A DNA stretch of 15,428 nt from JAMXLO01 sp041487355 (GCA_041487355.1 JBGPND010000121.1:1-15428), one strand, 5' to 3'. Shown: positions 6,802 through 13,937, counted from the stretch's first letter. Notes: generated by a model not told the origin, from the sequence alone. Numbers and translations: made by a program.

Positions 6802-7611
6802 ATGCTGCTGGTCATAGACTGCGGCAACACCAACGTCGTCTTCGCGGTGCGTGATGGCGCCGCCTGGCGCGGCTCGTGGCGCATCCGCACCGACGCGCAG
6901 CGCACCTCCGACGAATACGGCGTCTGGCTGATGACCCTGCTCGGCCATGTCGGCCTGAAGCGCGAGGACATCTCCGCCGCCGTGCTCGGCACCGTGGTGC
7001 CCGCCGCCCTCTATCACCTCCGCCGACTCTGTCGCGACTGGTTCAGCATCGAGCCGCTGATTGCCCGCTCCACCCTCGACTGGGGCTTCGAAATCCGCGT
7101 CGAAAATCCCGCTGAGGTCGGCGCCGACCGGTTGCTGAATGCGCTCGCCGGCCACCAGCATTTCGGCGGTCCGCTGATCGTGGTCGATTTCGGCACCGCC
7201 ACGACCTTCGACGTGGTCGACAAGGATGGCGCCTATCTCGGCGGCGTCATCTGCCCCGGCGTCAACCTCTCGCTGGAGGCGCTGCATCAGGCTGCCGCGC
7301 AACTGCCGCGCATCGGTATCGCCAGGCCACAGGCGGTGATCGGCCGCCAGACGGTGCCGGCCATGCAGTCCGGCGTCTACTGGGGCTATGTCGCCCTGGT
7401 TGAGGGGCTGGTGGCACGCATCAAGGCGGAATACGGCGGGCCGATGAAGGTTGTCGCCACCGGCGGCCTCGCGTCGCTGTTCGCCGAGGGCACCATGGTG
7501 ATCGAGCAGATCGAGCCCGACCTTACTCTGGATGGCTTGCGCATGTTGGCGGAGCGCAATCCCGCACCCACATTGCGCCCAGAGAAGACACGCCTGATCG
7601 AACAGGAGTAG
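6802..7611 (+). CDS. coaX: Type III pantothenate kinase (CoaX)
   Basis: Phosphorylates pantothenate to 4'-phosphopantothenate, the first step of CoA synthesis; cytoplasmic, ASKHA fold, usually a dimer. The 269-residue length is normal. Motifs in order are the phosphate-binding DCGNTNVVFA (Asp6, Asn9, Asn11), ENPAEVGADRLLNALA with catalytic Asp109, VVDFGTATTFDVV (residues 128-138, second phosphate/nucleotide motif) and GGVICPGVNLS (147-157). It was long annotated in alphaproteobacteria as a Baf-like protein. The start follows the big inverted repeat by 15 bases and has only a weak ribosome binding site (AGG at 6793-6795), so expression may be modest or dependent on nuo read-through. Its usual upstream neighbour birA is absent. 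Confidence 0.95.
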   Translation: MLLVIDCGNTNVVFAVRDGAAWRGSWRIRTDAQRTSDEYGVWLMTLLGHVGLKREDISAAVLGTVVPAALYHLRRLCRDWFSIEPLIARSTLDWGFEIRVENPAEVGADRLLNALAGHQHFGGPLIVVDFGTATTFDVVDKDGAYLGGVICPGVNLSLEALHQAAAQLPRIGIARPQAVIGRQTVPAMQSGVYWGYVALVEGLVARIKAEYGGPMKVVATGGLASLFAEGTMVIEQIEPDLTLDGLRMLAERNPAPTLRPEKTRLIEQE

Positions 7612-7653
7612 CTGCCGATCGGCCCGCAGAGCGAACAGGAAGGAGCGAGCCCA

Positions 7654-8028
7654 ATGGCACTCACGCGCATGACGCTCGACGAGATCATGGCTCGCGCAGC
7701 TAAGCGGACGCCGGAGGAGGAGGCGGAATTCCGGCGCCGCATGGACGCGACCACCGAGGAGGACATCGGCCGCCACATGATCGAGGACGGCGATGACCCG
7801 GACGAAGAGCCTCGCTTCGAGCGACCGGTGCTGCCGCAGGACGTGCGCAAGAAGCTCGGCATGACCCAGACCGAGTTCGCTGCCCTGCTCCGCATCCCGG
7901 TTGCCACCCTGCGCAACTGGGAGCAGAACCGCTTCGTCATGGAGCCGGCGGCGCAGACCCTGCTGAAGTTGATCGACCGGGAGCCCGAGGCGGCGCTTCG
8001 AGCGTTGCGCGAACCGCGCGCCGCCTGA
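7654..8028 (+). CDS. Small XRE-type HTH protein, HigA/NadS antitoxin-like
   Basis: A 124-residue protein with an acidic, charged N-terminal half (residues 1-55, rich in Glu, Asp and Arg) and a Cro/C1-type helix-turn-helix in residues 61-110: PQDVRKKLGMTQTEFAALLR then IPVATLRNWEQNR. The tail AAQTLLKLIDREPEAALRAL resembles the end of RelE/HigB-partnered antitoxins such as HigA-2 and NadS. Those are usually paired with a toxin gene immediately upstream. Here coaX ends 42 bases upstream and RNase J starts 105 bases downstream, so no toxin gene is present. A good ribosome binding site (AGGAAGGAG) precedes the ATG. It could be an orphan antitoxin, a transcription regulator or a remnant of a toxin-antitoxin pair. 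It is probably cotranscribed with coaX. Confidence 0.75.
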   Translation: MALTRMTLDEIMARAAKRTPEEEAEFRRRMDATTEEDIGRHMIEDGDDPDEEPRFERPVLPQDVRKKLGMTQTEFAALLRIPVATLRNWEQNRFVMEPAAQTLLKLIDREPEAALRALREPRAA

Positions 8029-8056
8029 CGCGCTTGCCCTATATCAACGCTCACCC

Positions 8057-8076
8057 GCTTCGCCCTGGCGCGAAGC
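8057..8076. other. Hairpin between the HTH gene and RNase J gene
   Basis: GCTTCGC (8057-8063) and GCGAAGC (8070-8076) form a perfect 7-base stem with a 6-base loop, 29 bases after the HTH stop codon. No T-run follows, so an intrinsic terminator is possible but not supported. It may separate the coaX-HTH transcript from rnj. Confidence 0.35.
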
Positions 8077-8087
8077 AAGCCCTGCAA

Positions 8088-8117
8088 TTGTCATTCTAAC
8101 CTTCGCAGCCCTATGAG
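8088..8117 (+). promoter_or_regulatory. Candidate sigma-70-type promoter for RNase J gene
   Basis: TTGTCA (8088-8093, five of six matches to TTGACA) is followed after 18 bases by TATGAG (8112-8117, four of six matches to TATAAT). Transcription would start only about 7-10 bases before the ATG at 8134, giving a very short leader, and the -10 would overlap the candidate ribosome binding site GAGGTAG (8115-8121). The match is fair but unproven. Confidence 0.3.
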
Positions 8118-8133
8118 GTAGCAACAGCACAAG

Positions 8134-9783
8134 ATGGACATGGTGGACGGTGATCTGGCCTTCCTGCCCCTGGGCGGGACGGGCGAGATCGGCATGAACC
8201 TGAATCTCTACCGCTGCGACGGCAAGTGGCTGGCGGTGGACTGCGGCATCGGCTTCGGTGGCGCTCAGTATCCCGAGGTCGACGTGATGATGCCGGACCC
8301 GGCCTTCATCGCCGACCGCCGCGACCGGCTGCTCGGACTGGTCATCACCCATGCGCATGAGGACCACGTCGGCGCGGTGGCGTGGCTGTGGCCGCAATTG
8401 CGCTGTCCGGTCTATGCCACGCCGTTCGCTGCCACGGTGCTGCGCCGCAAGCTGGCCGAAATGCAGTTGCTCAACCAGGTTAAGCTGCATGTCATCCCGC
8501 CCGGCGGGTCGATCGATCTCGCACCTTTTTCGCTCCGCTTCATCCGCGTCGCGCATTCCATACCGGAGGCGCAGGCGCTGGTGATCGAAACGCGGCACGG
8601 TGTTCTGCTGCACACCGGGGATTGGAAACTCGATCCGAATCCGCTGATCGGTCCGCCGACGGACGAGGCGGCCTTCGAAGCGCTCGGCAACAATGGCGTG
8701 CTGGCGATGATCTGCGATTCCACCAATGCGATGGTGGAGGGCCACTCCGGTAGCGAGGCCGAGGTGCGGCAGAGTCTCTCGGTGCTGATCCGTGGACTGC
8801 GCGGCCGAGTGGCGGTGACCTGCTTCGCGTCAAACGTGGCGCGTGTCGAATCGGTCGCGGTGGCGGCGCGCGACGCCGGCCGCAGCGTGGCGCTGGTGGG
8901 CCGCTCGCTGCGCAACCTCGACGCTGCCGCGCGGGAGTGCGGCTATCTGCGCGATCTGCCGCCCTTCCTGACCGAAGACAATGTCGACGACGTCCCGGAC
9001 GACAACCTGCTGATCCTGGTCACTGGCAGCCAGGGCGAGCCGCGCAGTGCGTTGGCGCGCATCGCGCTCGACACGCATCCGCGCGTCGCGCTCGGCGAGG
9101 GTGACACCGTGGTGTTCTCCTCGCGTGTGATTCCCGGCAACGAGCGTGCGATCGGCACCGTGCAGGACAATCTCGTGCGTCGCGGCGTGGACTTGATGAC
9201 CGACGTCGACCACCTGGTGCATGTCTCCGGCCATCCCGCGCGCGACGAACTGCGGCGGCTCTATCGGCTGGTGAGGCCGCGCTATGCGGTGCCGACGCAT
9301 GGCGAATGGCGGCATCTCTCCGCCCACGCCGCGCTCGCGCAGGAGGCCGGCGCCAAGCCGATCCTGCTGGAGGACGGCGACATCCTCAGCCTGGCACCGG
9401 GGCAGGCGGAGGTGGTGGACAGCGCACCCGTCGGTCGGCTGGTGCTGGATGGCAACCGGCTCACGCCGCTCGGTGGCGGTGTCATGTCGGCACGCCGGCG
9501 GATGCTGTTCAACGGTGTCGTGCTGGCGAGCTTGGCGGTCGATGCAAACGGCAGGCTACGCGGCGATCCGCGTGTCAGCGCACCCGGTCTGTTCGACAGT
9601 GACGATCCGGAACTCGATCGGATCAGCGGCGAATTCGCCGACGCCGTCGCGGACCTGCCGGCACCGCTTCGCCGCGACGATGCGGCGCTCACCGATGCTG
9701 CGCGCGCGGCATTGCGTCGTGCGCTTGGCAGGCGCTTGCAGAAGCGTCCGCTGGTGGATGTGCATTTGCTGCGGATTCAGTGA
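8134..9783 (+). CDS. rnj: Ribonuclease J
   Basis: Metallo-beta-lactamase/beta-CASP ribonuclease with 5'-3' exonuclease and endonuclease activity in RNA maturation and decay; cytoplasmic, two zinc ions expected. The 549 residues match the family. Metal-binding motifs are all visible: ITHAHEDHVGA (His73, His75, Asp77, His78), His141 in VAHSIPEA, Asp163 in HTGDWKLD, and the beta-CASP motifs SGHPARDEL (His367) and PTHGEWRHL (His389). The N-terminus FLPLGGTGEIGMNLNLY is characteristic. The beta-CASP insertion spans roughly residues 210-350, and a C-terminal domain follows from about 440. The ATG at 8134 is used; a second in-frame ATG at 8140 is nearly as good. Position between coaX and the DUF1467/proS block is typical for alphaproteobacteria, though mce is missing. 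Confidence 0.95.
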   Translation: MDMVDGDLAFLPLGGTGEIGMNLNLYRCDGKWLAVDCGIGFGGAQYPEVDVMMPDPAFIADRRDRLLGLVITHAHEDHVGAVAWLWPQLRCPVYATPFAATVLRRKLAEMQLLNQVKLHVIPPGGSIDLAPFSLRFIRVAHSIPEAQALVIETRHGVLLHTGDWKLDPNPLIGPPTDEAAFEALGNNGVLAMICDSTNAMVEGHSGSEAEVRQSLSVLIRGLRGRVAVTCFASNVARVESVAVAARDAGRSVALVGRSLRNLDAAARECGYLRDLPPFLTEDNVDDVPDDNLLILVTGSQGEPRSALARIALDTHPRVALGEGDTVVFSSRVIPGNERAIGTVQDNLVRRGVDLMTDVDHLVHVSGHPARDELRRLYRLVRPRYAVPTHGEWRHLSAHAALAQEAGAKPILLEDGDILSLAPGQAEVVDSAPVGRLVLDGNRLTPLGGGVMSARRRMLFNGVVLASLAVDANGRLRGDPRVSAPGLFDSDDPELDRISGEFADAVADLPAPLRRDDAALTDAARAALRRALGRRLQKRPLVDVHLLRIQ

Positions 9784-9797
9784 TCGTGTCGCCTTAT

Positions 9798-9835
9798 CGT
9801 CATGGCCGGGACAAGCGCGGTCATGATGAGGGGGG
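9798..9835. repeat. CATGGCCGGG repeat fragment whose tail forms the DUF1467 ribosome binding site
   Basis: CGTCATGGCCGGG (9798-9810) matches the left unit of the nuoK-nuoL repeat and the fragment at 15280-15292. CATGGCCG (9801-9808) can pair with CGGTCATG (9818-9825) with one G-T wobble. The tail CATGATGAGGGGGG (9822-9835) ends three bases before the DUF1467 ATG and is its only purine-rich ribosome binding site. Confidence 0.65.
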
Positions 9836-9838
9836 CCA

Positions 9839-10099
9839 ATGAACTGGTTCACCGGCCTCGTCGTCTACGTTCTGATCTGGTGGACCGTGCTGTTCGCCGT
9901 GTTGCCGATCGGCACGCGCCCTGTCGTAGACGCGGACGAACGGACCGGCTGGCGTGGAGCACCGGAGCGCCCGCGCATCCTGATGAAGGTGATCGTCACG
10001 ACGCTGGTCGCTTGCGTGGTCTGGTTCGGCGCCTGGCTGCTGATCACCAGCGATTATGTGAGTTTCCGTCACGGCTGGTTCGCCGCCCCGAACGACTGA
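9839..10099 (+). CDS. DUF1467 family small membrane protein
   Basis: An 86-residue protein of unknown function with two predicted transmembrane helices, roughly residues 5-24 (TGLVVYVLIWWTVLFAVLPI) and 48-70 (LMKVIVTTLVACVVWFGAWL). A polar loop lies between them (GTRPVVDADERTGWRGAPE). The WWT-LF--LP-G pattern and the G-PE-PR--K-- motif before the second helix are typical of DUF1467 proteins. In alphaproteobacteria these are very often encoded just upstream of proS and lolC, as here. The start ATG follows the purine-rich GAGGGGGG of a repeat tail by three to four bases. The gene lies 55 bases after rnj and may share its transcript. No function can be assigned. Confidence 0.88.
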   Translation: MNWFTGLVVYVLIWWTVLFAVLPIGTRPVVDADERTGWRGAPERPRILMKVIVTTLVACVVWFGAWLLITSDYVSFRHGWFAAPND

Positions 10100-10342
10100 A
10101 GCCGCAAAACCGCCAGAATTCGCCGCTGTGGTGCGAGCGCTGGGTTGCGCTCCAGGCCATCACCACGGTCAGGGGGAGGCACCTGCGTCCTCCGACCTGC
10201 CGTGTGACGGCGTTTCCTCCCCAAACTTGGCCCGGCACCCTGGGCGCTCGAGCCATCTTCTTGTTAACCACTTGGTAGGGAAGAGTCACGCCGTTTTGTT
10301 CAGAATCGAACCGGTGATAGAGATTTTATTGCGCGTCCTACC

Positions 10343-10365
10343 TTGTGCGGCGCACAAAAATTTTG
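10343..10365. promoter_or_regulatory. Overlapping palindromes, candidate operator upstream of proS
   Basis: TTGTGC (10343-10348) and GCACAA (10352-10357) form a perfect inverted repeat around GGC. CAAAA (10355-10359) and TTTTG (10361-10365) form a second one around a single A, sharing three bases with the first. The site lies about 110 bases before the proS ATG, next to the AT-rich part of the gap. It could be a regulator site or an RNA hairpin. The function is inferred only from symmetry and position. Confidence 0.35.
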
Positions 10366-10386
10366 CGGAGGCGCGCGTTTGGCGGC

Positions 10387-10407
10387 CCCCCGGGTCAAGT
10401 CCGGGGG
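10387..10407. repeat. TCAAG-centred palindromic repeat upstream of proS
   Basis: CCCCCGG (10387-10393) and CCGGGGG (10401-10407) flank GTCAAGT. This is nearly the same unit as at 94-112 upstream of nuoI, with one extra base pair in the arms. It lies 67 bases before the proS start codon. Confidence 0.65.
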
Positions 10408-10473
10408 CAGGTCTGGCGGGATCGGTCGCCGCCGGTTAGGGTCCCCGGCCCGCAACCTCACGGACCGCTCGCG

Positions 10474-11853
10474 ATGCGCCTCTCCCGCAGCTTCATTCCG
10501 ACCATGAAGGAGACCCCCGCCGAGGCGCAGATCGCCTCGCACCGGCTGATGCTGCGTGCCGGGCTGGTGCGGCAGACCTCGGCCGGCATCTATGCCTGGC
10601 TGCCGCTCGGCTTCCGTGTGCTGAAGAACATCGAGCGCATCGTGCGCGAGGAGCAGAACGCGGCGGGCGCGCAGGAAGTATTGATGCCCACGATCCAGCC
10701 GGCGGAGCTGTGGCGCGAGAGCGGGCGGTATGAGGATTACGGCAAGGAGATGCTGCGTATCCGTGACCGGCACGAACGCGACATGCTGTACGGGCCGACC
10801 AACGAGGAGATGATCACCGACCTGTTCCGCCAGTCGGTGCATTCATACCGCGAGCTGCCGCAGATCCTCTATCACATCCAATGGAAGTTCCGTGATGAGG
10901 TGCGCCCGCGCTTCGGCGTGATGCGCGGGCGCGAGTTCCTGATGAAGGATGCGTATTCCTTCGATCTGGACTATGCCGGCGCGGTGGTGAGCTACCGCAC
11001 GATGATGCTGGCCTATATGCGCACCTTCCAGCGCATGGGGTTGAAGGCGATTCCGATGGAGGCGGAGAGTGGCCCGATCGGCGGCGACCTGAGCCACGAG
11101 TTCATCATCCTCGCGCCGACCGGCGAGAGCCAAGTGTATTACGACGCCGATTTCGAGAACATCGACTGGCTCAACGCGCGGTTCGACTACCATGCGCAAG
11201 ACCTGGAGGCTTTCTTCAAGCAGATGACGTCGATGTATGCCGCCACCGACGAGAAGCACGATCCGGTGAAATGGCAGCAGGTGGATCCGGCTCGCCGGCG
11301 TGAAGGGCGTGGCATCGAGGTCGGCCACATCTTCCATTTCGGCACCAAGTACACCAGGGCAATGAACACCACTGTGGCCGGGCCGGATGGCAGGCACGTT
11401 CATCCGGAGATGGGCAGCTATGGCGTCGGCGTATCGCGTCTGGTCGGCGCGGTGATCGAGGCGAGCCACGACGAGGCGGGGATCATTTGGCCAGATGCCA
11501 TCGCACCGTTCGAGGCGGCGATCCTCAATCTGCGGCGCGGCGATGCGGCGTGCGATGCGCTGTGCGAGGCGCTGTACGAGAAGCTTGGCGCAGCCGCGCT
11601 GTACGACGATCGCGAGGAGCGGGCGGGGGCGAAGTTCGCCGACGCCGACCTGATGGGTCATCCGTGGCAGATCATCGTTGGCCCGCGCGGCGCCGCGGCA
11701 GGCAAGGTCGAGCTGAAGCGGCGCGCAACGGGAGAGCGCAGCGAACTGTCGCCGGATGAAGCGCTGAGTGTCATTCGTCACCCCCGCGACCTCGACCGTC
11801 ACCCCCGCGAAAGCGGGGGTCCAGAGGCTGGGCCCCCGCTTTCGCGGGGGTGA
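10474..11853 (+). CDS. proS: Prolyl-tRNA synthetase, short form without editing domain; repeat-extended C-terminus
   Basis: Class II aminoacyl-tRNA synthetase that charges tRNA-Pro in the cytoplasm. From the ATG at 10474 it has 459 residues. Visible features are the N-terminal SRSFIPTMKETPAEAQIASH, LVRQTSAGIYAWLPLGFRVL (31-50), YGPTNEEMITDLFR (106-119), motif 2 in FRDEVRPRFGVMRGREFLMK (139-158), EVGHIFHFGTKYT (282-294) and motif 3 in GSYGVGVSRLVGAVIEA (314-330). After them comes the anticodon-binding domain (about 340-434). No INS editing insertion lies between motifs 2 and 3, as is usual for alphaproteobacterial ProS. The upstream in-frame start (10345) would add repeat-derived residues and is rejected. 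The last 25 residues (RHPRDLDRHPRESGGP and onward) are translated palindromic repeat; the gene probably once ended near residue 434. Confidence 0.96.
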   Translation: MRLSRSFIPTMKETPAEAQIASHRLMLRAGLVRQTSAGIYAWLPLGFRVLKNIERIVREEQNAAGAQEVLMPTIQPAELWRESGRYEDYGKEMLRIRDRHERDMLYGPTNEEMITDLFRQSVHSYRELPQILYHIQWKFRDEVRPRFGVMRGREFLMKDAYSFDLDYAGAVVSYRTMMLAYMRTFQRMGLKAIPMEAESGPIGGDLSHEFIILAPTGESQVYYDADFENIDWLNARFDYHAQDLEAFFKQMTSMYAATDEKHDPVKWQQVDPARRREGRGIEVGHIFHFGTKYTRAMNTTVAGPDGRHVHPEMGSYGVGVSRLVGAVIEASHDEAGIIWPDAIAPFEAAILNLRRGDAACDALCEALYEKLGAAALYDDREERAGAKFADADLMGHPWQIIVGPRGAAAGKVELKRRATGERSELSPDEALSVIRHPRDLDRHPRESGGPEAGPPLSRG

Positions 11854-11854
11854 C
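11776..11854. repeat. Palindromic repeat forming the 3' end and stop codon of proS
   Basis: Left arm 11798-11824 and right arm 11828-11854 are inverted copies matching at 26 of 27 bases around a 3-base loop. Each arm is itself a hairpin: CCCCCGC GAAA GCGGGGG (11802-11819) and CCCCCGC TTTC GCGGGGG (11833-11850). A partial copy of the arm start, CGTCACCCCCGCGA, occurs at 11776-11789 and again at 11797-11810, a 21-base spacing. The proS stop TGA (11851-11853) is part of the right arm end GGGGGTGAC. It is related in design, not identical, to the element at 13855-13937. Confidence 0.85.
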
Positions 11855-11867
11855 CACAGGGACAAGA

Positions 11868-13118
11868 ATGTTCGGACCCTTTGAACGCGCGGTCGCCGGC
11901 CGTTATCTGCGCGCACGGCGCGGCGAGCGCTTCGTCTCCGTCATCGCAATCTTCTCCCTCGTCGGCATCGCTCTCGGCGTCGCCACGCTGATCATCGTGA
12001 TGAGCGTGATGGGCGGCTTCAAGGTGGACCTTCTCTCGCGCATCCTCGGCTTCAACGGCCATCTGGGTGTGTATGGTGCTGGCGGCCAGCTCGCCAACTA
12101 CGACGACATCGCCGGCCGCATACGCAAAATCCCTGACGTCGTCTCAGTCATTCCGGTGGTCGATGGCCAGGTTCTGCTGAGCGGCGGTCAGGGACAGTCG
12201 TCTGGCGGCTTCATACGTGGCATCCGTCAGGCGGATCTGAAATCGCTGCACGCGGTGAGCGATCATGTGCTCGCCGGCTCGCTGGACCAGTTCCAGGGCG
12301 ACGATGCGATCGCGGTCGGCGTGGGACTAGCGCGGCGCTTCGTCCTTGGCATCGGATCGGAGCTGACACTCATCTCGCCGCAGGGCGCGGCGACCGCGTT
12401 CGGCACGGTGCCGCGCGTGCGCGCCTACAAGGTCGTCGCGATCTTCCAGGTGGGCGAGAACGAATACGACAGCGCCTATGTGTTCCTGCCGCTCGACGCA
12501 GCGCAAGTGTACTTCCAGAAGCCGGATGCCGCCACCCAACTCGAGGTGATGCTGAGCGACCCCGAGCGCGTCTTCGCCGTGCACCGCGCGATCTTCGACG
12601 CGCTGAAGGACGTGCCCGTGCAGATCGTCGACTGGCAGCAGAGCAACAACAGCTTCTTCGCCGCCGTACAGGTGGAACAGAACGTCATGTTCCTGATCCT
12701 GACGCTGATCATCCTGGTCGCCGCGTTCAATGTGATCTCGTCCCTGATCATGATGGTGAAGGATAAGACGCGCGACATCGCCGTGCTGCGCACGCTCGGC
12801 GCGGGGCGTGGCGCGGTGATGCGCATCTTCCTGATGTGCGGCGCCTCGGTCGGCATCACCGGTACCGTGCTCGGCCTCGTGCTGGGCGTGATGTTCTGCT
12901 GGAACATCGAGACGATCCAGCACTGGGTCGAGGCGATCACCGGAACCTCGGTGTTCAATCCCGAGGTGTACTACCTGACGCATCTGCCGGCCCGGCTGGA
13001 CTGGCACGAGGTGATGCAGGTGGTCGTGATGGCGCTTGCCTTGTCGCTGCTTGCGACGCTGTATCCAAGCTGGCGCGCCGCGCGTACCGATCCGGTGGAG
13101 GCGCTGCGGCATGAATGA
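11868..13118 (+). CDS. lolC: Lipoprotein-releasing ABC transporter permease (LolC/LolE family)
   Basis: Inner-membrane permease of the Lol complex, which releases mature outer-membrane lipoproteins to the periplasmic carrier LolA. The 416 residues fit the family. The N-terminal FERAVAGRYLRARRGERFVS is typical, followed by a first transmembrane helix (about 24-47), then the large periplasmic domain (about 48-268) and three more helices (about 272-297, 318-345, 382-400). The C-terminal LYPSWRAARTDPVEALRHE is the classic LolC/E/FtsX-type ending. The ATG at 11868 is preceded by AGGGA (11858-11862). An earlier in-frame GTG at 11850 lies within the proS repeat and is rejected. With only one permease gene next to lolD, the transporter may use a homodimer (LolF-like); this is inferred. 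It overlaps lolD by 8 bases. Confidence 0.95.
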   Translation: MFGPFERAVAGRYLRARRGERFVSVIAIFSLVGIALGVATLIIVMSVMGGFKVDLLSRILGFNGHLGVYGAGGQLANYDDIAGRIRKIPDVVSVIPVVDGQVLLSGGQGQSSGGFIRGIRQADLKSLHAVSDHVLAGSLDQFQGDDAIAVGVGLARRFVLGIGSELTLISPQGAATAFGTVPRVRAYKVVAIFQVGENEYDSAYVFLPLDAAQVYFQKPDAATQLEVMLSDPERVFAVHRAIFDALKDVPVQIVDWQQSNNSFFAAVQVEQNVMFLILTLIILVAAFNVISSLIMMVKDKTRDIAVLRTLGAGRGAVMRIFLMCGASVGITGTVLGLVLGVMFCWNIETIQHWVEAITGTSVFNPEVYYLTHLPARLDWHEVMQVVVMALALSLLATLYPSWRAARTDPVEALRHE

Positions 13119-13794
13119 GCCGCTCGTCCTGCGCGACGTGCGCCGGACCTATCGCACCGAGGCCGGTGAGCTTCCCGTGCTGCGCGGTGCCGACCTGACG
13201 CTGCACGCCGGCGAGATCGTCGCCTTGGTCGCGCCATCGGGAGCCGGCAAGTCGACGCTGCTGCATCTCGCCGGCCTGCTGGAAATGCCTGATGGCGGCT
13301 CGGTTTTCGTCGAGGGACGCGACGCGGGCGCTCTGGCCGACGCCGCGCGCACCGCGATCCGGCGCGACACGATCGGCTTCGTCTATCAGTTCCATCATCT
13401 GCTTGGCGAGTTCTCCGCGCTGGAGAACGTCATGCTGCCGCAGATGATCGCCGGCAAGCCGCGCAAGACCGCCGCGGATCGTGCAATGGCGCTGCTTGCC
13501 TCGTTCGGCCTGGAGCCGCGCGCCGGACACCCGCCAGGCAAGCTGTCGGGCGGCGAGCAGCAGCGCGTGGCGATCGCGCGCGCGCTGGCCAACGCGCCGA
13601 AGGTGCTGCTGGCCGACGAACCGACCGGCAACCTCGACGTGGCGACTGCGTCGGTGGTGTTCGAGGAGCTGCTGGCGATGGTGCGCCGCGAGAACGTCGC
13701 CGCGCTGATCGCCACCCACAACCCGGACCTCGCCGCGCGCATGGACCGCACGGTAACCCTGCGCGAGGGGAGGGTGGTGGCGCTTGCTGGCTGA
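13111..13794 (+). CDS. lolD: Lipoprotein-releasing ABC transporter ATP-binding protein (LolD)
   Basis: Cytoplasmic ATPase of the Lol lipoprotein export complex, 227 residues. It shows the Walker A region VAPSGAGKSTLLHLAG (40-55), Q-loop in FVYQFHHLLGEFSALENV (Gln93), signature LSGGEQQRVAIARAL (145-159), Walker B VLLADEPTGNLD (165-176) with catalytic Glu170, and H-loop His203 in IATHNPDLA. The first Walker A position is Ala41 instead of the usual Gly (GxxGxGK). I believe this is common in alphaproteobacterial LolD and not damaging. The ATG at 13111 overlaps the lolC end by 8 bases, so translation is likely coupled. The longer in-frame start at 13036 lies inside lolC and is rejected. In most relatives dnaE follows; here a repeat and a P450 gene follow. 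Confidence 0.95.
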   Translation: MNEPLVLRDVRRTYRTEAGELPVLRGADLTLHAGEIVALVAPSGAGKSTLLHLAGLLEMPDGGSVFVEGRDAGALADAARTAIRRDTIGFVYQFHHLLGEFSALENVMLPQMIAGKPRKTAADRAMALLASFGLEPRAGHPPGKLSGGEQQRVAIARALANAPKVLLADEPTGNLDVATASVVFEELLAMVRRENVAALIATHNPDLAARMDRTVTLREGRVVALAG

Positions 13795-13854
13795 CTCGTC
13801 ATGCTTGCGAGGGAGCTTGTGAAAGAAACAGCTCCATCGCCATTTCCGCAATAT

Positions 13855-13937
13855 CCTGGGTCCCCGCTTGTGCGGGGATGACGAAAAGGGCGGATCGATT
13901 CAATAGTTTGTCATCCCCGCGCAAGCGGGGACCCAGG
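13855..13937. repeat. Double-hairpin palindromic element after lolD
   Basis: The left arm 13855-13886 (from CCTGGGTCCCCGC) and right arm 13907-13937 are inverted copies differing by one base change and one missing base, around a 20-base loop. Each arm holds its own hairpin: CCCCGC TTGT GCGGGG (13862-13877) and CCCCGC GCAA GCGGGG (13915-13930). This REP/BIME-like design resembles the element in proS, with the shorter CCCCGC stem. It may end lolD transcription. The rest of the 13795-14061 gap holds a weak stem, GGAGCT (13812-13817) with AGCTCC (13830-13835), and no gene. Confidence 0.8.

Larger units (their letters stand above)
10100..10473. other. Long intergenic region between DUF1467 gene and proS
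   Basis: This 374-base stretch has no credible gene. The + strand ORF reading through 10128-10439 has no recognisable domain and its end is made of repeat sequence. The middle (about 10255-10365) is visibly richer in A and T than the rest of the window and probably holds the proS promoter. A weak candidate is TTGTTC (10296-10301), a 16-base gap and TAGAGA (10318-10323). It also holds the palindromes at 10343-10365 and a TCAAG-centred repeat at 10387-10407. Confidence 0.6.

Noticed and set aside
6673..7776. Long - strand open frame of 367 codons covering coaX
   Set aside because: It is antisense to a clear coaX gene, begins past its 3' end and ends in the inverted repeat. Long antisense frames are expected at this GC content and the product has no recognisable domain.
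10128..10439. Open frame of 103 codons between the DUF1467 gene and proS
   Set aside because: No domain, no ribosome binding site, and its end runs through a palindromic repeat.
13111..13794. Damaged Walker A in LolD (Ala instead of the first Gly)
   Set aside because: The GxGKST part and all other ATPase motifs are intact, and I believe the same change is frequent in alphaproteobacterial LolD.
13855..13937. CRISPR-like repeats
   Set aside because: There are only two inverted copies and no regular spacers or cas genes.
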